Below are positions 1-8,077 of a DNA stretch of 47,399 nt, in pieces. The first letter of the stretch is position 1. Each line of letters begins with the position of its first letter. The stretch covers positions 1 to 47,399 of the forward strand of contig CANNQP010000034.1 of the NCBI GenBank assembly GCA_947507875.1, given 5' to 3'. The translations under genes were made by a program, and so were the position numbers. The notes beneath the pieces were generated by a model. It saw only the letters and a list, made by a program, of their open reading frames with translations. It was not told where the DNA came from and ran no database searches. The stretch comes from Verrucomicrobiaceae bacterium (GTDB lineage Bacteria > Verrucomicrobiota > Verrucomicrobiia > Verrucomicrobiales > Verrucomicrobiaceae).

Positions 1-261
1 GATTTTGCACTCTTGCTGCTCTTAGCCAGCCTCTGCACGGTCTGGGCCTATGCTGGCTACATGGATGTGCTGAGGCGACTTCCGATGTTTACGGTTAATG
101 TGATCTACAATCTGGAACCTATTTATGGCATTATCCTCGCAATTCTTGTCTTTGGGGCAGAGGAGCATATGCGATTCGGTTTTTACCTGGGGTCGAGTTT
201 TATCATCAGCTCAGTTGTGATCCTCCCTTGGCTGGAAAAGTGGACAGGACAGCGACACTAA
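1..261 (+). CDS. EamA/DMT-family transporter, C-terminal fragment
   Basis: The reading frame is open from the first base of the window, so the N-terminus lies outside; 86 residues are visible. They form two or three hydrophobic segments, with the phrase YNLEPIYGIILA and a following VFGAEE, as in the last EamA repeat of drug/metabolite transporters, where a conserved NLEP/P region precedes the final helices. It is probably an inner-membrane permease; the substrate cannot be told from this fragment. It ends about 80 bp before the AraC-type regulator on the same strand, which might control it, but that is inference. RhaT-type and other DMT proteins are alternatives. Confidence 0.75.
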   Translation, partial: DFALLLLLASLCTVWAYAGYMDVLRRLPMFTVNVIYNLEPIYGIILAILVFGAEEHMRFGFYLGSSFIISSVVILPWLEKWTGQRH

Positions 262-340
262 CTCTGCGCATTTCTGTATCGGGAGCTGCCATCTGTTGAT
301 TGGCTTCCAAACCAGAGGAGTGTATGAAGAAAGACCTACT

Positions 341-1207
341 ATGAAGCCTGTTTTTGAAAAAGTGCCTCACCGTGACTGGGAATCCTTTCACTGCGAAATC
401 ATCCACGGACCCGATTACGGGACCCGCTGGCACTTTCATCCTGAATACCAAATCACGCTCGCGATTCGTAGCCGCGGGCACCGTGTCGTAGGCGATAATA
501 TCTCCCCCCTTCTGGACGGCGACTTGGTTCTCATAGGCTCCAATTTACCCCATGTCTGGCATCAAGATGAAGTTAGCGGTGCAAGCGTCGATGCCATCAT
601 TGTGCGATTCAGCGAATCTTTCCTGGGCCCCGAATTCATGAATTTGCCTGAAATGGAACCTACCAAAAGTCTTCTCAGACGTGCCGCCCGCGGACTAGAA
701 GTAACAGGCGAGACGAGAAAAGAAATCACGAGTCGAATGCGCCGCCTTGCTGATGCCAGCGGCCTGACTCGTGTCGTTGAACTGCTTGGCATCATAGATG
801 TTCTTGGTCGCTCGAAAGAACTTCAAACTCTCGCAAGTGCCAGTTACGAGCCAGTCCTTCACTCTGGCGACCACGACCGCATGCAACGCGTGGTCGATCA
901 TATTCATCAAAACCTAACTGAGGACATCGATCGCAAACAACTCGCTAAGCTCGCTCACTTGAGTGAAGGGGCTTTCAGTCGTTTCTTCCGCTCCCGCACT
1001 GGCAAAACCGTGCCCGAGTACATCAATGAGGTTCGCATTGGTCGCGCCTGTCGCATGATTACCGAAGATCAGCAAAACATCACTGACATCGCCCTCGACT
1101 GCGGCTACCGAAATCTCGCCAACTTCAATCGACGCTTCCGCGAGGTGGTAGGCCTAACACCCCGAGAATACCGAGCCCAGATGCGTGTCCTGGGCGCCAG
1201 TCGGTGA
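341..1207 (+). CDS. AraC-family transcriptional regulator with N-terminal cupin
   Basis: This 288-residue protein has an N-terminal cupin-like sensing domain (residues about 25-95; HFHPE at 31-35 is the typical metal/ligand strand) and a C-terminal double helix-turn-helix AraC domain (about 180-280), including LAKLAHLSEGAFSR and the family signature IALDCGYRNLANFNRRF followed by GLTPREYR. Such proteins usually bind a sugar or related effector and activate nearby catabolic genes. I chose the ATG at 341 over an upstream TTG at 296 because homologues start close to the cupin. A 6-codon reading frame (324-344) overlaps this start as ATGA. It converges with the methyltransferase gene, 6 bp away. 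The effector is unknown. Confidence 0.9.
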   Translation: MKPVFEKVPHRDWESFHCEIIHGPDYGTRWHFHPEYQITLAIRSRGHRVVGDNISPLLDGDLVLIGSNLPHVWHQDEVSGASVDAIIVRFSESFLGPEFMNLPEMEPTKSLLRRAARGLEVTGETRKEITSRMRRLADASGLTRVVELLGIIDVLGRSKELQTLASASYEPVLHSGDHDRMQRVVDHIHQNLTEDIDRKQLAKLAHLSEGAFSRFFRSRTGKTVPEYINEVRIGRACRMITEDQQNITDIALDCGYRNLANFNRRFREVVGLTPREYRAQMRVLGASR

Positions 1208-1213
1208 ACGATT

Positions 1214-2077
1214 TCAAGCCAGCCACCAGCAGAAACTACCGCTAGGCACAGGCAGAATGCCCTTTGCGCCCTGTAGCAACATCTCCCCCGCTTCAAGCTT
1301 GCCCCCCGGCCCGAAATCCTGGTGCAAAAGATGGCTCAGGGACACAGGTGTCATCTCTGGAGTGTGACAGGAAAGCAGCACCCCCAAGGGCTGATCAGAC
1401 AATAGAGCTCGGAGAAGCGCCAGGAGGCGGGGTAAATCATTTTCGATTTTAAAGACCTCCCCCTTCGCACCGCGCCCATAACTGGGTGGATCGAGGATCA
1501 GCAAATCATAGCGCCGCTCCCGTCGCAGTTCACGCTCCAGGAACTTTGTAACATCATCAACAATCCAGCGAATCGGGTGCTCTTGAAGTCCGTTTAGCGC
1601 AGCATTTTTTCGAGCCCAGTCCACCATGCCTTTCGAGGCATCGACATGGCAAACTTCTGCCCCTGCATGAGCAGCAGCCAAGGTGCTACCACCTGAATAG
1701 GCAAAAAGATTCAAGACGCGAGCGGGTCGCCCCATTCGCAGCATGTAGTTCTGGCATACTTCGCGAATGCGACGCCACTGCGGACGCTGCTCAGGAAAGA
1801 TTCCCAGATGTCCAAAGTCCGTCGAACTCAGACTAAAATGAGTGCCCTCGACTTCAATTTCCCAAGTTTCCGGCAATCGTTCCCTACCCCGCCATTGATT
1901 GCCGCCATCCCGAAAAAAGGATGCTGTGGCATGACGCCAATCGCCCTCCTGCAAAGATTTCCGCCATACGGCCTGCGCACAAGGCCGCGATAATACCACC
2001 GCGCCAAAACGCTCCAGTTTTTGAAAAGCTCCACTGTCCAGGAGTTCGTAGCCATCATGTACCATACAGGTCGTCAT
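1214..2077 (-). CDS. Class I SAM-dependent methyltransferase, RlmI/RlmK-like
   Basis: A protein of 287 residues from the ATG at 2077; an in-frame TTG at 2101 would add 8 residues. The N-terminal YELLDSG...LERFG...LSRP block (residues 10-32) is typical of RlmI-like rRNA cytosine methyltransferases. The SAM-binding motif I is NLFAYSGGS (123-131), the acidic ribose-binding loop is VDAS (145-148), and the catalytic-type motif is DPPSYGRG (196-203). The family methylates 23S rRNA or other RNA with S-adenosylmethionine in the cytoplasm. It lacks the N-terminal PUA domain of E. coli RlmI, so the exact target is not assignable. It is convergent with the AraC gene and about 60 bp downstream of the cimA stop on the same strand. 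Confidence 0.85.
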   Translation of the reverse strand: MTTCMVHDGYELLDSGAFQKLERFGAVVLSRPCAQAVWRKSLQEGDWRHATASFFRDGGNQWRGRERLPETWEIEVEGTHFSLSSTDFGHLGIFPEQRPQWRRIREVCQNYMLRMGRPARVLNLFAYSGGSTLAAAHAGAEVCHVDASKGMVDWARKNAALNGLQEHPIRWIVDDVTKFLERELRRERRYDLLILDPPSYGRGAKGEVFKIENDLPRLLALLRALLSDQPLGVLLSCHTPEMTPVSLSHLLHQDFGPGGKLEAGEMLLQGAKGILPVPSGSFCWWLA

Positions 2078-2162
2078 TGAAGAAAGATCGAATCGACGCA
2101 AGCAAAGCTCATTCTTCTGCTCGAAATAAGCCCATTGATCGCAAGCTACTCACTGAAAGTGA

Positions 2163-3722
2163 TCAAGATTTCATCAAAAAGTACTCAAGGCTATCCACCA
2201 ATGCCTGCCAAGATGCATCAATGATGTTGGTGCTAACTCCAACCGTTCCCCACGTTCGCTGTCCATCGCTACTCACAATCAATACACGCGTCTTTGCCGC
2301 GGTGCCATTGCCGCTGTCTATGATTCTCACTTTATAATCCTCAAGCCGCACTTGAGCGATTTTTGGAAAATGTGGCACAAGCGCCTTTCGCAAAGCTTTA
2401 TCAAGCGCATTCACAGGACCATCCCCCTCATCCACAGTGTATTCGGCTTTGCCATCGACACGAATTTTTACCGTTGCCTCAGTCGTCTCAAGACTTGCTT
2501 GGGGATGATGGCGGTGTGTGCTGTGGTATTCGATCAGCTCGAAGCTGCGAATTTCCCGCCCCAGCTGTCGACGGATCAATAGTTCAAAACTAGCTTCGGC
2601 AGCCTCGAACTCGTAGCCTTCGCTTTCGAGCCTTTTGACCTCAGCCAGTACCTGATTGACCTCAGGAGCGCCCTTTTCGAGGGGAATTCCCATGGCTTTA
2701 GCTTTGACCAATACATTGGACTGACCACTCATGTCAGAAATCGTGATAATCCGCTCGTTGCCAACCAGAGATGGATCAACGTGTTCATAGGTTCGAGCCA
2801 GCTTCTGAACGGCATGCACGTGCAATCCACCTTTATGGGTAAAAGCAGCCAAACCCACATAGGGAGCACGAATGTCATGCGGCACATTGGCTAATTCATC
2901 GACAAAGTAGGCGAGTTCACGCAGCTTGGTCAGATCTAGGCCCAGATTAATGCCCATCTTGATTTGAAGATTTGGCATCACGGTAATGAGATTGCAGTTC
3001 CCGACACGCTCACCATAACCATTGATCGTCCCCTGTACTTGACATGCGCCAGCACGAACAGCTGCCAAGGCATTGGCAACGCCAACTCCACCATCATTGT
3101 GAGTATGAATTCCTACAGGCTTGCCGAGATGGGCAATCACGGTTTGAGTCACTTCCTCGACCCATTCAGGAAGAGCACCTCCATTGGTTTCACAAAGCAC
3201 GACTAGATCCGCGCCAGCGTCTGAAGCGGCCTTTAAGGTTTTCAATGAGTAGTCAGGATCCTCTCGAAAGCTATCGAAGAAGTGTTCCGCATCATACAGG
3301 ACTTCACGGCCATGCTTCTTCAAATAAGCAACTGTGTCAGCAATCATCGCCAAGTTTTCCTCCAAGGAAACTTGGAAAACCTCTGAGACATGTAGAGGCC
3401 AAGTTTTTCCTACAATAGTGACGGCTGGCGTTTGCGCATCCAACAACATTTGCACCTGGGCATCCTCTTCCACCTTGAGTTTACCCCGACGGGTCATACC
3501 AAAAGCTGTAATCTTTGCATTCTTCCAGGTGCGCTTGGCTGCCTCTTGGAAAAAGGCGGCATCCTTTGGATTTGACCCCGGCCAACCACCTTCGATGTAA
3601 TGCACGCCAAAATCATCAAGGCGCTCAGCAACACGAATTTTATCAAGTGTGCTAAAGGAGATACCCGTGCCCTGCGTGCCATCACGCAGAGTCGTATCGT
3701 AAATCGTAACAGGAACAGACAT
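2163..3722 (-). CDS. cimA: (R)-citramalate synthase
   Basis: A 519-residue enzyme of the DRE-TIM metallolyase family that condenses acetyl-CoA with pyruvate to (R)-citramalate, the first step of the threonine-independent route to isoleucine. The HMGL-like catalytic barrel opens with YDTTLRDGTQ (8-17), and the metal-binding HTHNDGG motif lies near residue 206. A C-terminal LeuA-type allosteric dimerisation domain (about 390-515) has the VRLEDYKVRI and GTAAKTRVL strands. Length and the GTGISFS/DYIEGGWPGSNPKD-type signatures fit the TIGR00977 citramalate synthase group better than 2-isopropylmalate synthase or homocitrate synthase. By family knowledge the LeuA domain mediates isoleucine feedback. 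The gene stands alone; no ilv or leu genes are visible nearby. Confidence 0.92.
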   Translation of the reverse strand: MSVPVTIYDTTLRDGTQGTGISFSTLDKIRVAERLDDFGVHYIEGGWPGSNPKDAAFFQEAAKRTWKNAKITAFGMTRRGKLKVEEDAQVQMLLDAQTPAVTIVGKTWPLHVSEVFQVSLEENLAMIADTVAYLKKHGREVLYDAEHFFDSFREDPDYSLKTLKAASDAGADLVVLCETNGGALPEWVEEVTQTVIAHLGKPVGIHTHNDGGVGVANALAAVRAGACQVQGTINGYGERVGNCNLITVMPNLQIKMGINLGLDLTKLRELAYFVDELANVPHDIRAPYVGLAAFTHKGGLHVHAVQKLARTYEHVDPSLVGNERIITISDMSGQSNVLVKAKAMGIPLEKGAPEVNQVLAEVKRLESEGYEFEAAEASFELLIRRQLGREIRSFELIEYHSTHRHHPQASLETTEATVKIRVDGKAEYTVDEGDGPVNALDKALRKALVPHFPKIAQVRLEDYKVRIIDSGNGTAAKTRVLIVSSDGQRTWGTVGVSTNIIDASWQALVDSLEYFLMKS

Positions 3723-4084
3723 AAGTTTGGGAAGAAAAAGTATGAAACGGGAAGAACAAGCTAATCAAAGGATAGAGAATCATAGGACAGAAATCCCACG
3801 AAACGCATATTGGCCTTTGATTTGAAGCGCAGAGAATGCTTTACCAGGCCATCATGACGGACTCCAAAGGCCGCGTTAAGCGCAAAGGAGCCCGTGAGTA
3901 ATTCGGATGATGCTGGTGATAGGAAGAACCATGAACGATCTTGATACTAGGTATGTCGTGGACTCTGGCAACCGGTCTTTTGCTCCCCCACTTCAAGAGT
4001 CTAGTTCATCGAAGTCGGGATGCTTGCAGGATTGAAGGTGGATTCCCGTGCTTGCAAAAGAAACGAATCTTCGCTGCTTGTGGA
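3723..4084. other. Divergent intergenic region between cimA and eda
   Basis: About 360 bp separate the divergent cimA and aldolase starts, so promoters for both are expected here. I see no strong -35/-10 pair. A 21-codon reading frame at 3836-3901 (plus strand, basic C-terminus) is open but has no other support. The frame of the aldolase also stays open upstream to 3941, but that extension does not resemble the family. Confidence 0.5.
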
Positions 4085-4744
4085 ATGAACCCTCCTTTTC
4101 CAGACTCGCTGCGCAGCCAATTGTATCACTCAGGTGTCATCGCCGTGCTGGTCCTTGAGCAAGTCGAGGCGGCAGTGCCTGTGGCTCAAGCCTTGCTGGC
4201 AGGTGGAGTGAACTGCATTGAGCTGACTTTGAGAACAAACGTCGCTTTCGAATGCCTAAAACGCATTCGTGCTGAAGTCCCTGAAATGACCATCGGGGTG
4301 GGCACGATTTTGACCCCAAAACAAGCGGAACAAGCCATGCAGGCCGGGGCTAGTTTTGGCGTTTCACCAGGCATGAATCCAAAGGTGGTTGCGGAAGCTT
4401 CACGCATCGGATTGCCGTTTGCCCCAGGAGTTTGCACCCCCACCGATATCGAGATGGCACTTGCTGAAGGCTGTCGTGTTTTTAAATTTTTCCCCTGCGA
4501 GCCCTCTGGCGGATTACCTTATCTACGAACCCTAGCTGCCCCATTTCTTCACTTAGGGGTTCAATTCATTCCACTTGGCGGGGTGAATGCTAGCAATGCC
4601 GACGCTTATCTCCAAGAGCCCTGCGTTCTTTCCCTTGGCGGTTCTTGGCTAGCTCCCAAAGAAGTCATTTCCAGTCAGAACTGGCACAAGATTCGTGAAT
4701 TTGCCACTGATATTGCTGAAACCGTCAAACGCATTCGCCCATGA
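4085..4744 (+). CDS. eda: 2-dehydro-3-deoxy-phosphogluconate (KDPG) / KHG aldolase
   Basis: A 219-residue class I aldolase, the usual family length (about 210). It cleaves KDPG to pyruvate and glyceraldehyde 3-phosphate. Visible catalytic features are E46 in IELTLRT (45-51), GVGTIL (71-76), SPG near 94-96, and the Schiff-base lysine K134 in FKFFP (133-137), followed by the phosphate-binding GGVN (165-168). I used the ATG at 4085 because the protein then begins where homologues do. Its stop overlaps the start of the next kinase gene as ATGA (4741-4744), which points to translational coupling. With the KDG kinase next door, it probably finishes breakdown of hexuronates or ketodeoxysugars rather than running a full Entner-Doudoroff pathway, since no edd is visible. 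Confidence 0.92.
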   Translation: MNPPFPDSLRSQLYHSGVIAVLVLEQVEAAVPVAQALLAGGVNCIELTLRTNVAFECLKRIRAEVPEMTIGVGTILTPKQAEQAMQAGASFGVSPGMNPKVVAEASRIGLPFAPGVCTPTDIEMALAEGCRVFKFFPCEPSGGLPYLRTLAAPFLHLGVQFIPLGGVNASNADAYLQEPCVLSLGGSWLAPKEVISSQNWHKIREFATDIAETVKRIRP

Positions 4745-5772
4745 GTCGTGTGGTTAGCTTTGGAGAAATCATGATGCGTTTAAACACGCCAGGCTACTCA
4801 CGCTTTAGCCAAGCGATGCCAGGAAGTATGAATATCACCTTTGCTGGAGCCGAGGCTAACATCTCAGCTTCCCTGGCATTTTTGGGAATTGAAACCGCCT
4901 TGGTCACAGCACTACCAAACCACGCGATTGCAGATGCTTGCCTAGCTGATTTAAGACGACTTGGAGTGCAAACAAAGCATATTGTGCGGTCACCACTTGG
5001 TCGAATGGGTCTCTATTTCTATGAACAAGGTGTGAATCAAAGATCAGGTCATGTGATTTATGACCGGGAACAGTCGACGCTTTCCCTTCTAGAAGCGTCG
5101 GCTTACGATTGGAATCGAATTTTTGAAGACTGTCAGATTTTTGTTATTTCAGGCATTACTCCAGCCCTATCATCCACTGCTGCTGAGGTAACGAAACATG
5201 CAATCCAAATGGCCCGCCAAGCCAATATACGAGTTGTCTGCGACCTCAACTTTCGCAGCAAGCTATGGCGATGGGATAAGGCCAAATCAGCGCAGATTCT
5301 TGCCTCAAAGTGCATGACGGAACTAATGAGAGATGTTGATATTTGCGTCTGTGGAATCGACGACGCCGTCAACATACTGGGGGTGCAGCGAGAGCCTGAA
5401 TTGCGTTCGATGGTGCTGCAAATGATCGAAAAGTTCCCTCAACTATCTCACGTAGCCTTGACGCTTCGAGACGGCAGCAGCTCTGTGGAACTCAAATTTG
5501 GGGGAGCGCTTTATGACGCGCATCAGCAAGCGCTTCACGTCGTTTCACCTTACTCGATTCCCCTGGTGGTTGATCGTCTTGGAGCAGGTGATGCTTTTAC
5601 TGCCGGCATCATTTTTGGTCTTATTCAGGACTTCCATGCCGAACAAATGATCCACTTCGCAACCGCAGCAGGCTGTTTGGCACACTCAACTGAGGGGGAT
5701 TACCATTGCAGCACACGGCTTGAGATTGAGTCCGTGATGCATGGTGATTCGGGTGGGCGAGTCATTCGCTAA
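4741..5772 (+). CDS. kdgK: 2-dehydro-3-deoxygluconokinase (PfkB family)
   Basis: A 343-residue ribokinase-fold sugar kinase. The N-terminus VVSFGEIMMRLNTPGYSRF and the FAGAEANISASLAFLG region (34-49) match KDG kinases, which phosphorylate 2-keto-3-deoxygluconate at O-6 with ATP. The PfkB signature 2 is GAGDAFTAG (281-289), with D284 as the expected catalytic base. The start overlaps the stop of the KDPG aldolase gene by 4 bp, so the kinase product would be the direct substrate of the neighbour's enzyme. Fructokinase is a less likely alternative. The gene converges with the PPK2 gene, 6 bp away. Confidence 0.88.
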   Translation: MSRVVSFGEIMMRLNTPGYSRFSQAMPGSMNITFAGAEANISASLAFLGIETALVTALPNHAIADACLADLRRLGVQTKHIVRSPLGRMGLYFYEQGVNQRSGHVIYDREQSTLSLLEASAYDWNRIFEDCQIFVISGITPALSSTAAEVTKHAIQMARQANIRVVCDLNFRSKLWRWDKAKSAQILASKCMTELMRDVDICVCGIDDAVNILGVQREPELRSMVLQMIEKFPQLSHVALTLRDGSSSVELKFGGALYDAHQQALHVVSPYSIPLVVDRLGAGDAFTAGIIFGLIQDFHAEQMIHFATAAGCLAHSTEGDYHCSTRLEIESVMHGDSGGRVIR

Positions 5773-5778
5773 AAAGAA

Positions 5779-6666
5779 TCAGGATTCATCCAAAAGCATT
5801 TTTTTCGCAGCCTGTAGATGGCCCAATTGTTCGGCAGGAAGCTCTGGATATTTTAACTTCATGCACTGCATCTCTGAAAGAACAGCAGCACTGACGATGA
5901 GACGCATGTTCTTTTTATCATCAGCCGGCACGATGTACCAGGGACAATCCTTCGATGCAGTCTCCCGGATCGCATCCTCATAAGCTTCCATGTATTCGTT
6001 CCAGTAGGCTCTTTCTTCCACATCAGCCTCCTCGAATTTCCAATTCTTACTTGGCGTATCGATGCGGGCTAAAAAACGCTTTTTCTGCTCTTCTTTCGAG
6101 ACATGAAGAAAGAACTTCACAATACGTATGCCATTGCGATCACTGTAAGTTTCGAAGTTTCGGATATCCTTCAACCGATCATTGAAAAGTTGCTTGATGT
6201 CTCCTGTTGTCTTCGATGGTAATCGCTGGACTTGCTTCACGATTTCAGGATGAACGCGGCACACGAGAACTTCTTCGTAATAGCTACGATTGAAGATACC
6301 GATGCGACCTCTCGGTGGCATTACACGCCAATGTCGCCACATGAAATCGTGATTAAGTTCATCATCCGTCGGGCGCTTGAATGCATGGCATTCGACTCCC
6401 TGTGTGTTCACCCCACTCATGACATGTTTGATCGTGCTATCTTTGCCAGCGCCATCCATAGCCTGAAAGATCAGAAGCAAACCCTGCCTATCCTGCGCAT
6501 ACATTTTCTGCTGTAAGTCATCAATCTCTTCTCGGAATTGAGCAATCAGCTCGTTGTAATGGCTATCATTAGCATAAAGCTTAGCTGCCTTTGTCCTTGC
6601 TTTGTGGACACGAAAATCACGTCCTTTGGTGATGCGATAATCTTCGAGGTCAATTTTGATTTTCAT
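5779..6666 (-). CDS. ppk2: Polyphosphate kinase 2 family protein (polyphosphate:nucleotide phosphotransferase)
   Basis: A 295-residue P-loop protein of the PPK2 family, which transfers phosphate between inorganic polyphosphate and nucleotides. Visible motifs are Walker A DGAGKDST (71-78), the lid-region motif RPTDDELNHDFMWRH (98-112), and the Walker-B-like FNRSYYEEVL (125-134). Length is typical of the one-domain PPK2 enzymes. I chose the ATG at 6666, where the family N-terminus begins; the frame stays open to 6735 without family resemblance. Whether it prefers AMP, ADP or GDP cannot be read safely from sequence. Its 3' end abuts the KDG kinase gene from the opposite strand. Confidence 0.9.
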   Translation of the reverse strand: MKIKIDLEDYRITKGRDFRVHKARTKAAKLYANDSHYNELIAQFREEIDDLQQKMYAQDRQGLLLIFQAMDGAGKDSTIKHVMSGVNTQGVECHAFKRPTDDELNHDFMWRHWRVMPPRGRIGIFNRSYYEEVLVCRVHPEIVKQVQRLPSKTTGDIKQLFNDRLKDIRNFETYSDRNGIRIVKFFLHVSKEEQKKRFLARIDTPSKNWKFEEADVEERAYWNEYMEAYEDAIRETASKDCPWYIVPADDKKNMRLIVSAAVLSEMQCMKLKYPELPAEQLGHLQAAKKMLLDES

Positions 6667-6737
6667 GAGGCATTCCGTGGATGCACCTCGATTCATCGCA
6701 TAACCCGCTCCTTGGCGAGGATAATTCTCTCCCAAAG

Positions 6738-7919
6738 CTAATTTCGTTCATTCCAATAAATCTTAAGATTCTTCGTGCGCCTTCCAGCCGCAATGATGTC
6801 CACGTCTCGATCCCCGTCCAAATCGGCACCAATAGCGTCTTCGCAGGCCATTTGATCATCTAACAAATGATGTTGCCACCCTGACCCATCCTCTTTTGAA
6901 GTATAAAAGAGCTTCACCCCGACTTTTGATCCCACTTTGTGATGAGCACGCCATCCAATAACGATCTGTCGATTGTTCATTCCCAATATATCGTGACATG
7001 CAATGGCATGACCATCAACTAAGGTTTCGTCAATGACCTGCCTGTGCCACAAGCCGTCCTTCGGCCCTTCAGCAGGTGGCGTGTAAAGCACCACTTGATG
7101 ACCATGCATGGGCTCGATCGTCACAATATAGGGCTGGCCTCCGGCAAATGCACCCCACCTCACCTCCCCAGCGCCCAATAGATCTGTTCCTTGGTGACGA
7201 CTGATCCATCTGGTATTCCAACCTTTCTCGGTTGGATCGAGTCTGATGACACCCTCTTTCCCACACAGAAGAATGGACTCCGCCTCCGCCGGACTGCCTG
7301 CAGGCACAATTTCCAAATTATGGCTGAGATGCATCGAATCTGTGACTAACGTCGTGTTCCAGGGATCCTCTGGATTCGCCGGTCGGTGATAGGCCAAAAC
7401 TCTGGCACCGGCACCAGCACCATTCACATTGCCGCGCCCGTGCAGTGGAACTACGATCAGATCAAATCGACCAGCACTGTTTCTGACCCATTTCATGCGA
7501 TGTGTTGTTGGTTCATGGCTCAGCTGAATCGGTGTCCAAAGAGCACGGCGATCGTGAGGAGCCTTGAGATAAAAAACAGCACCGCTATCATTCGTATCAG
7601 AAGGATTCCACTGCGCCCCGACAGCAACTTCACACTTGCCATCTCCATCAATGTCACGAGCAGCGAGGCAAACATGATCCTGCTCCGTCAATTTCGCGAC
7701 CATAACGAATTTCTGCCAAGTCGGATTTTGATACCAGACCACACTCTCTTTGTCACAAAGAAGAATATCAATACGTCCATCTCCATCAACATCAGCAGCG
7801 GCAACCCCATATCCAATACCCAGATCTGAGGCAATCACCTCAGGTCGAAATTTAGGTGAAACCTCAGCATGGGCAGCAACCCAAAATAAACATAGGATAC
7901 CGTAAGTGATTTTTAACAT
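6738..7919 (-). CDS. Secreted FG-GAP/VCBS repeat protein
   Basis: A 393-residue protein with a signal peptide (cleavage probably after A18, WVAAHA). Repeated calcium-loop motifs of FG-GAP/VCBS beta-propellers are visible: DVDGDGRID (43-51), DIDGDGKCE (89-97) and DLDGDRDVD near the C-terminus, separated by blade-like strands such as VVWYQNP. This suggests an extracytoplasmic seven-bladed propeller. Proteins of this sort are common in Verrucomicrobiota and Planctomycetota, often near sugar or sulfatase genes; no enzymatic residues are recognisable, so the role is unknown. It is divergent from the first giant Ig protein, with a shared 158-bp intergenic region. Confidence 0.85.
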   Translation of the reverse strand: MLKITYGILCLFWVAAHAEVSPKFRPEVIASDLGIGYGVAAADVDGDGRIDILLCDKESVVWYQNPTWQKFVMVAKLTEQDHVCLAARDIDGDGKCEVAVGAQWNPSDTNDSGAVFYLKAPHDRRALWTPIQLSHEPTTHRMKWVRNSAGRFDLIVVPLHGRGNVNGAGAGARVLAYHRPANPEDPWNTTLVTDSMHLSHNLEIVPAGSPAEAESILLCGKEGVIRLDPTEKGWNTRWISRHQGTDLLGAGEVRWGAFAGGQPYIVTIEPMHGHQVVLYTPPAEGPKDGLWHRQVIDETLVDGHAIACHDILGMNNRQIVIGWRAHHKVGSKVGVKLFYTSKEDGSGWQHHLLDDQMACEDAIGADLDGDRDVDIIAAGRRTKNLKIYWNERN

Positions 7920-7984
7920 CTTCCAACGCTGTCTCTTTCCTGACTCGGACGCCAGAAAAGATTTTTCTCACATTTTTGTCAGCA

Positions 7985-8014
7985 TTGACAATGTAATCAC
8001 AAATTAAGTATTCT
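7985..8014 (+). promoter_or_regulatory. Candidate sigma70-type promoter for the first giant protein
   Basis: A perfect -35 hexamer TTGACA (7985-7990) is followed 18 bp later by TATTCT (8009-8014, 4 of 6 consensus bases). It points toward the gene starting at 8078 and lies in the divergent intergenic region. Confidence 0.45.
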
Positions 8015-8077
8015 TTTCGAGCAATTCATCATGAAGCTAGTGTCTAACATCCCAAATTATATCGATCAGTCACGCTC

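Noticed and set aside
3836..3901. 21-codon basic peptide frame upstream of eda
   Set aside because: No ribosome-binding site and too short to judge without conservation.
4137..4443. Minus-strand frames across the KDPG aldolase gene
   Set aside because: Shadow frames with no motifs; the plus-strand enzyme is unambiguous.
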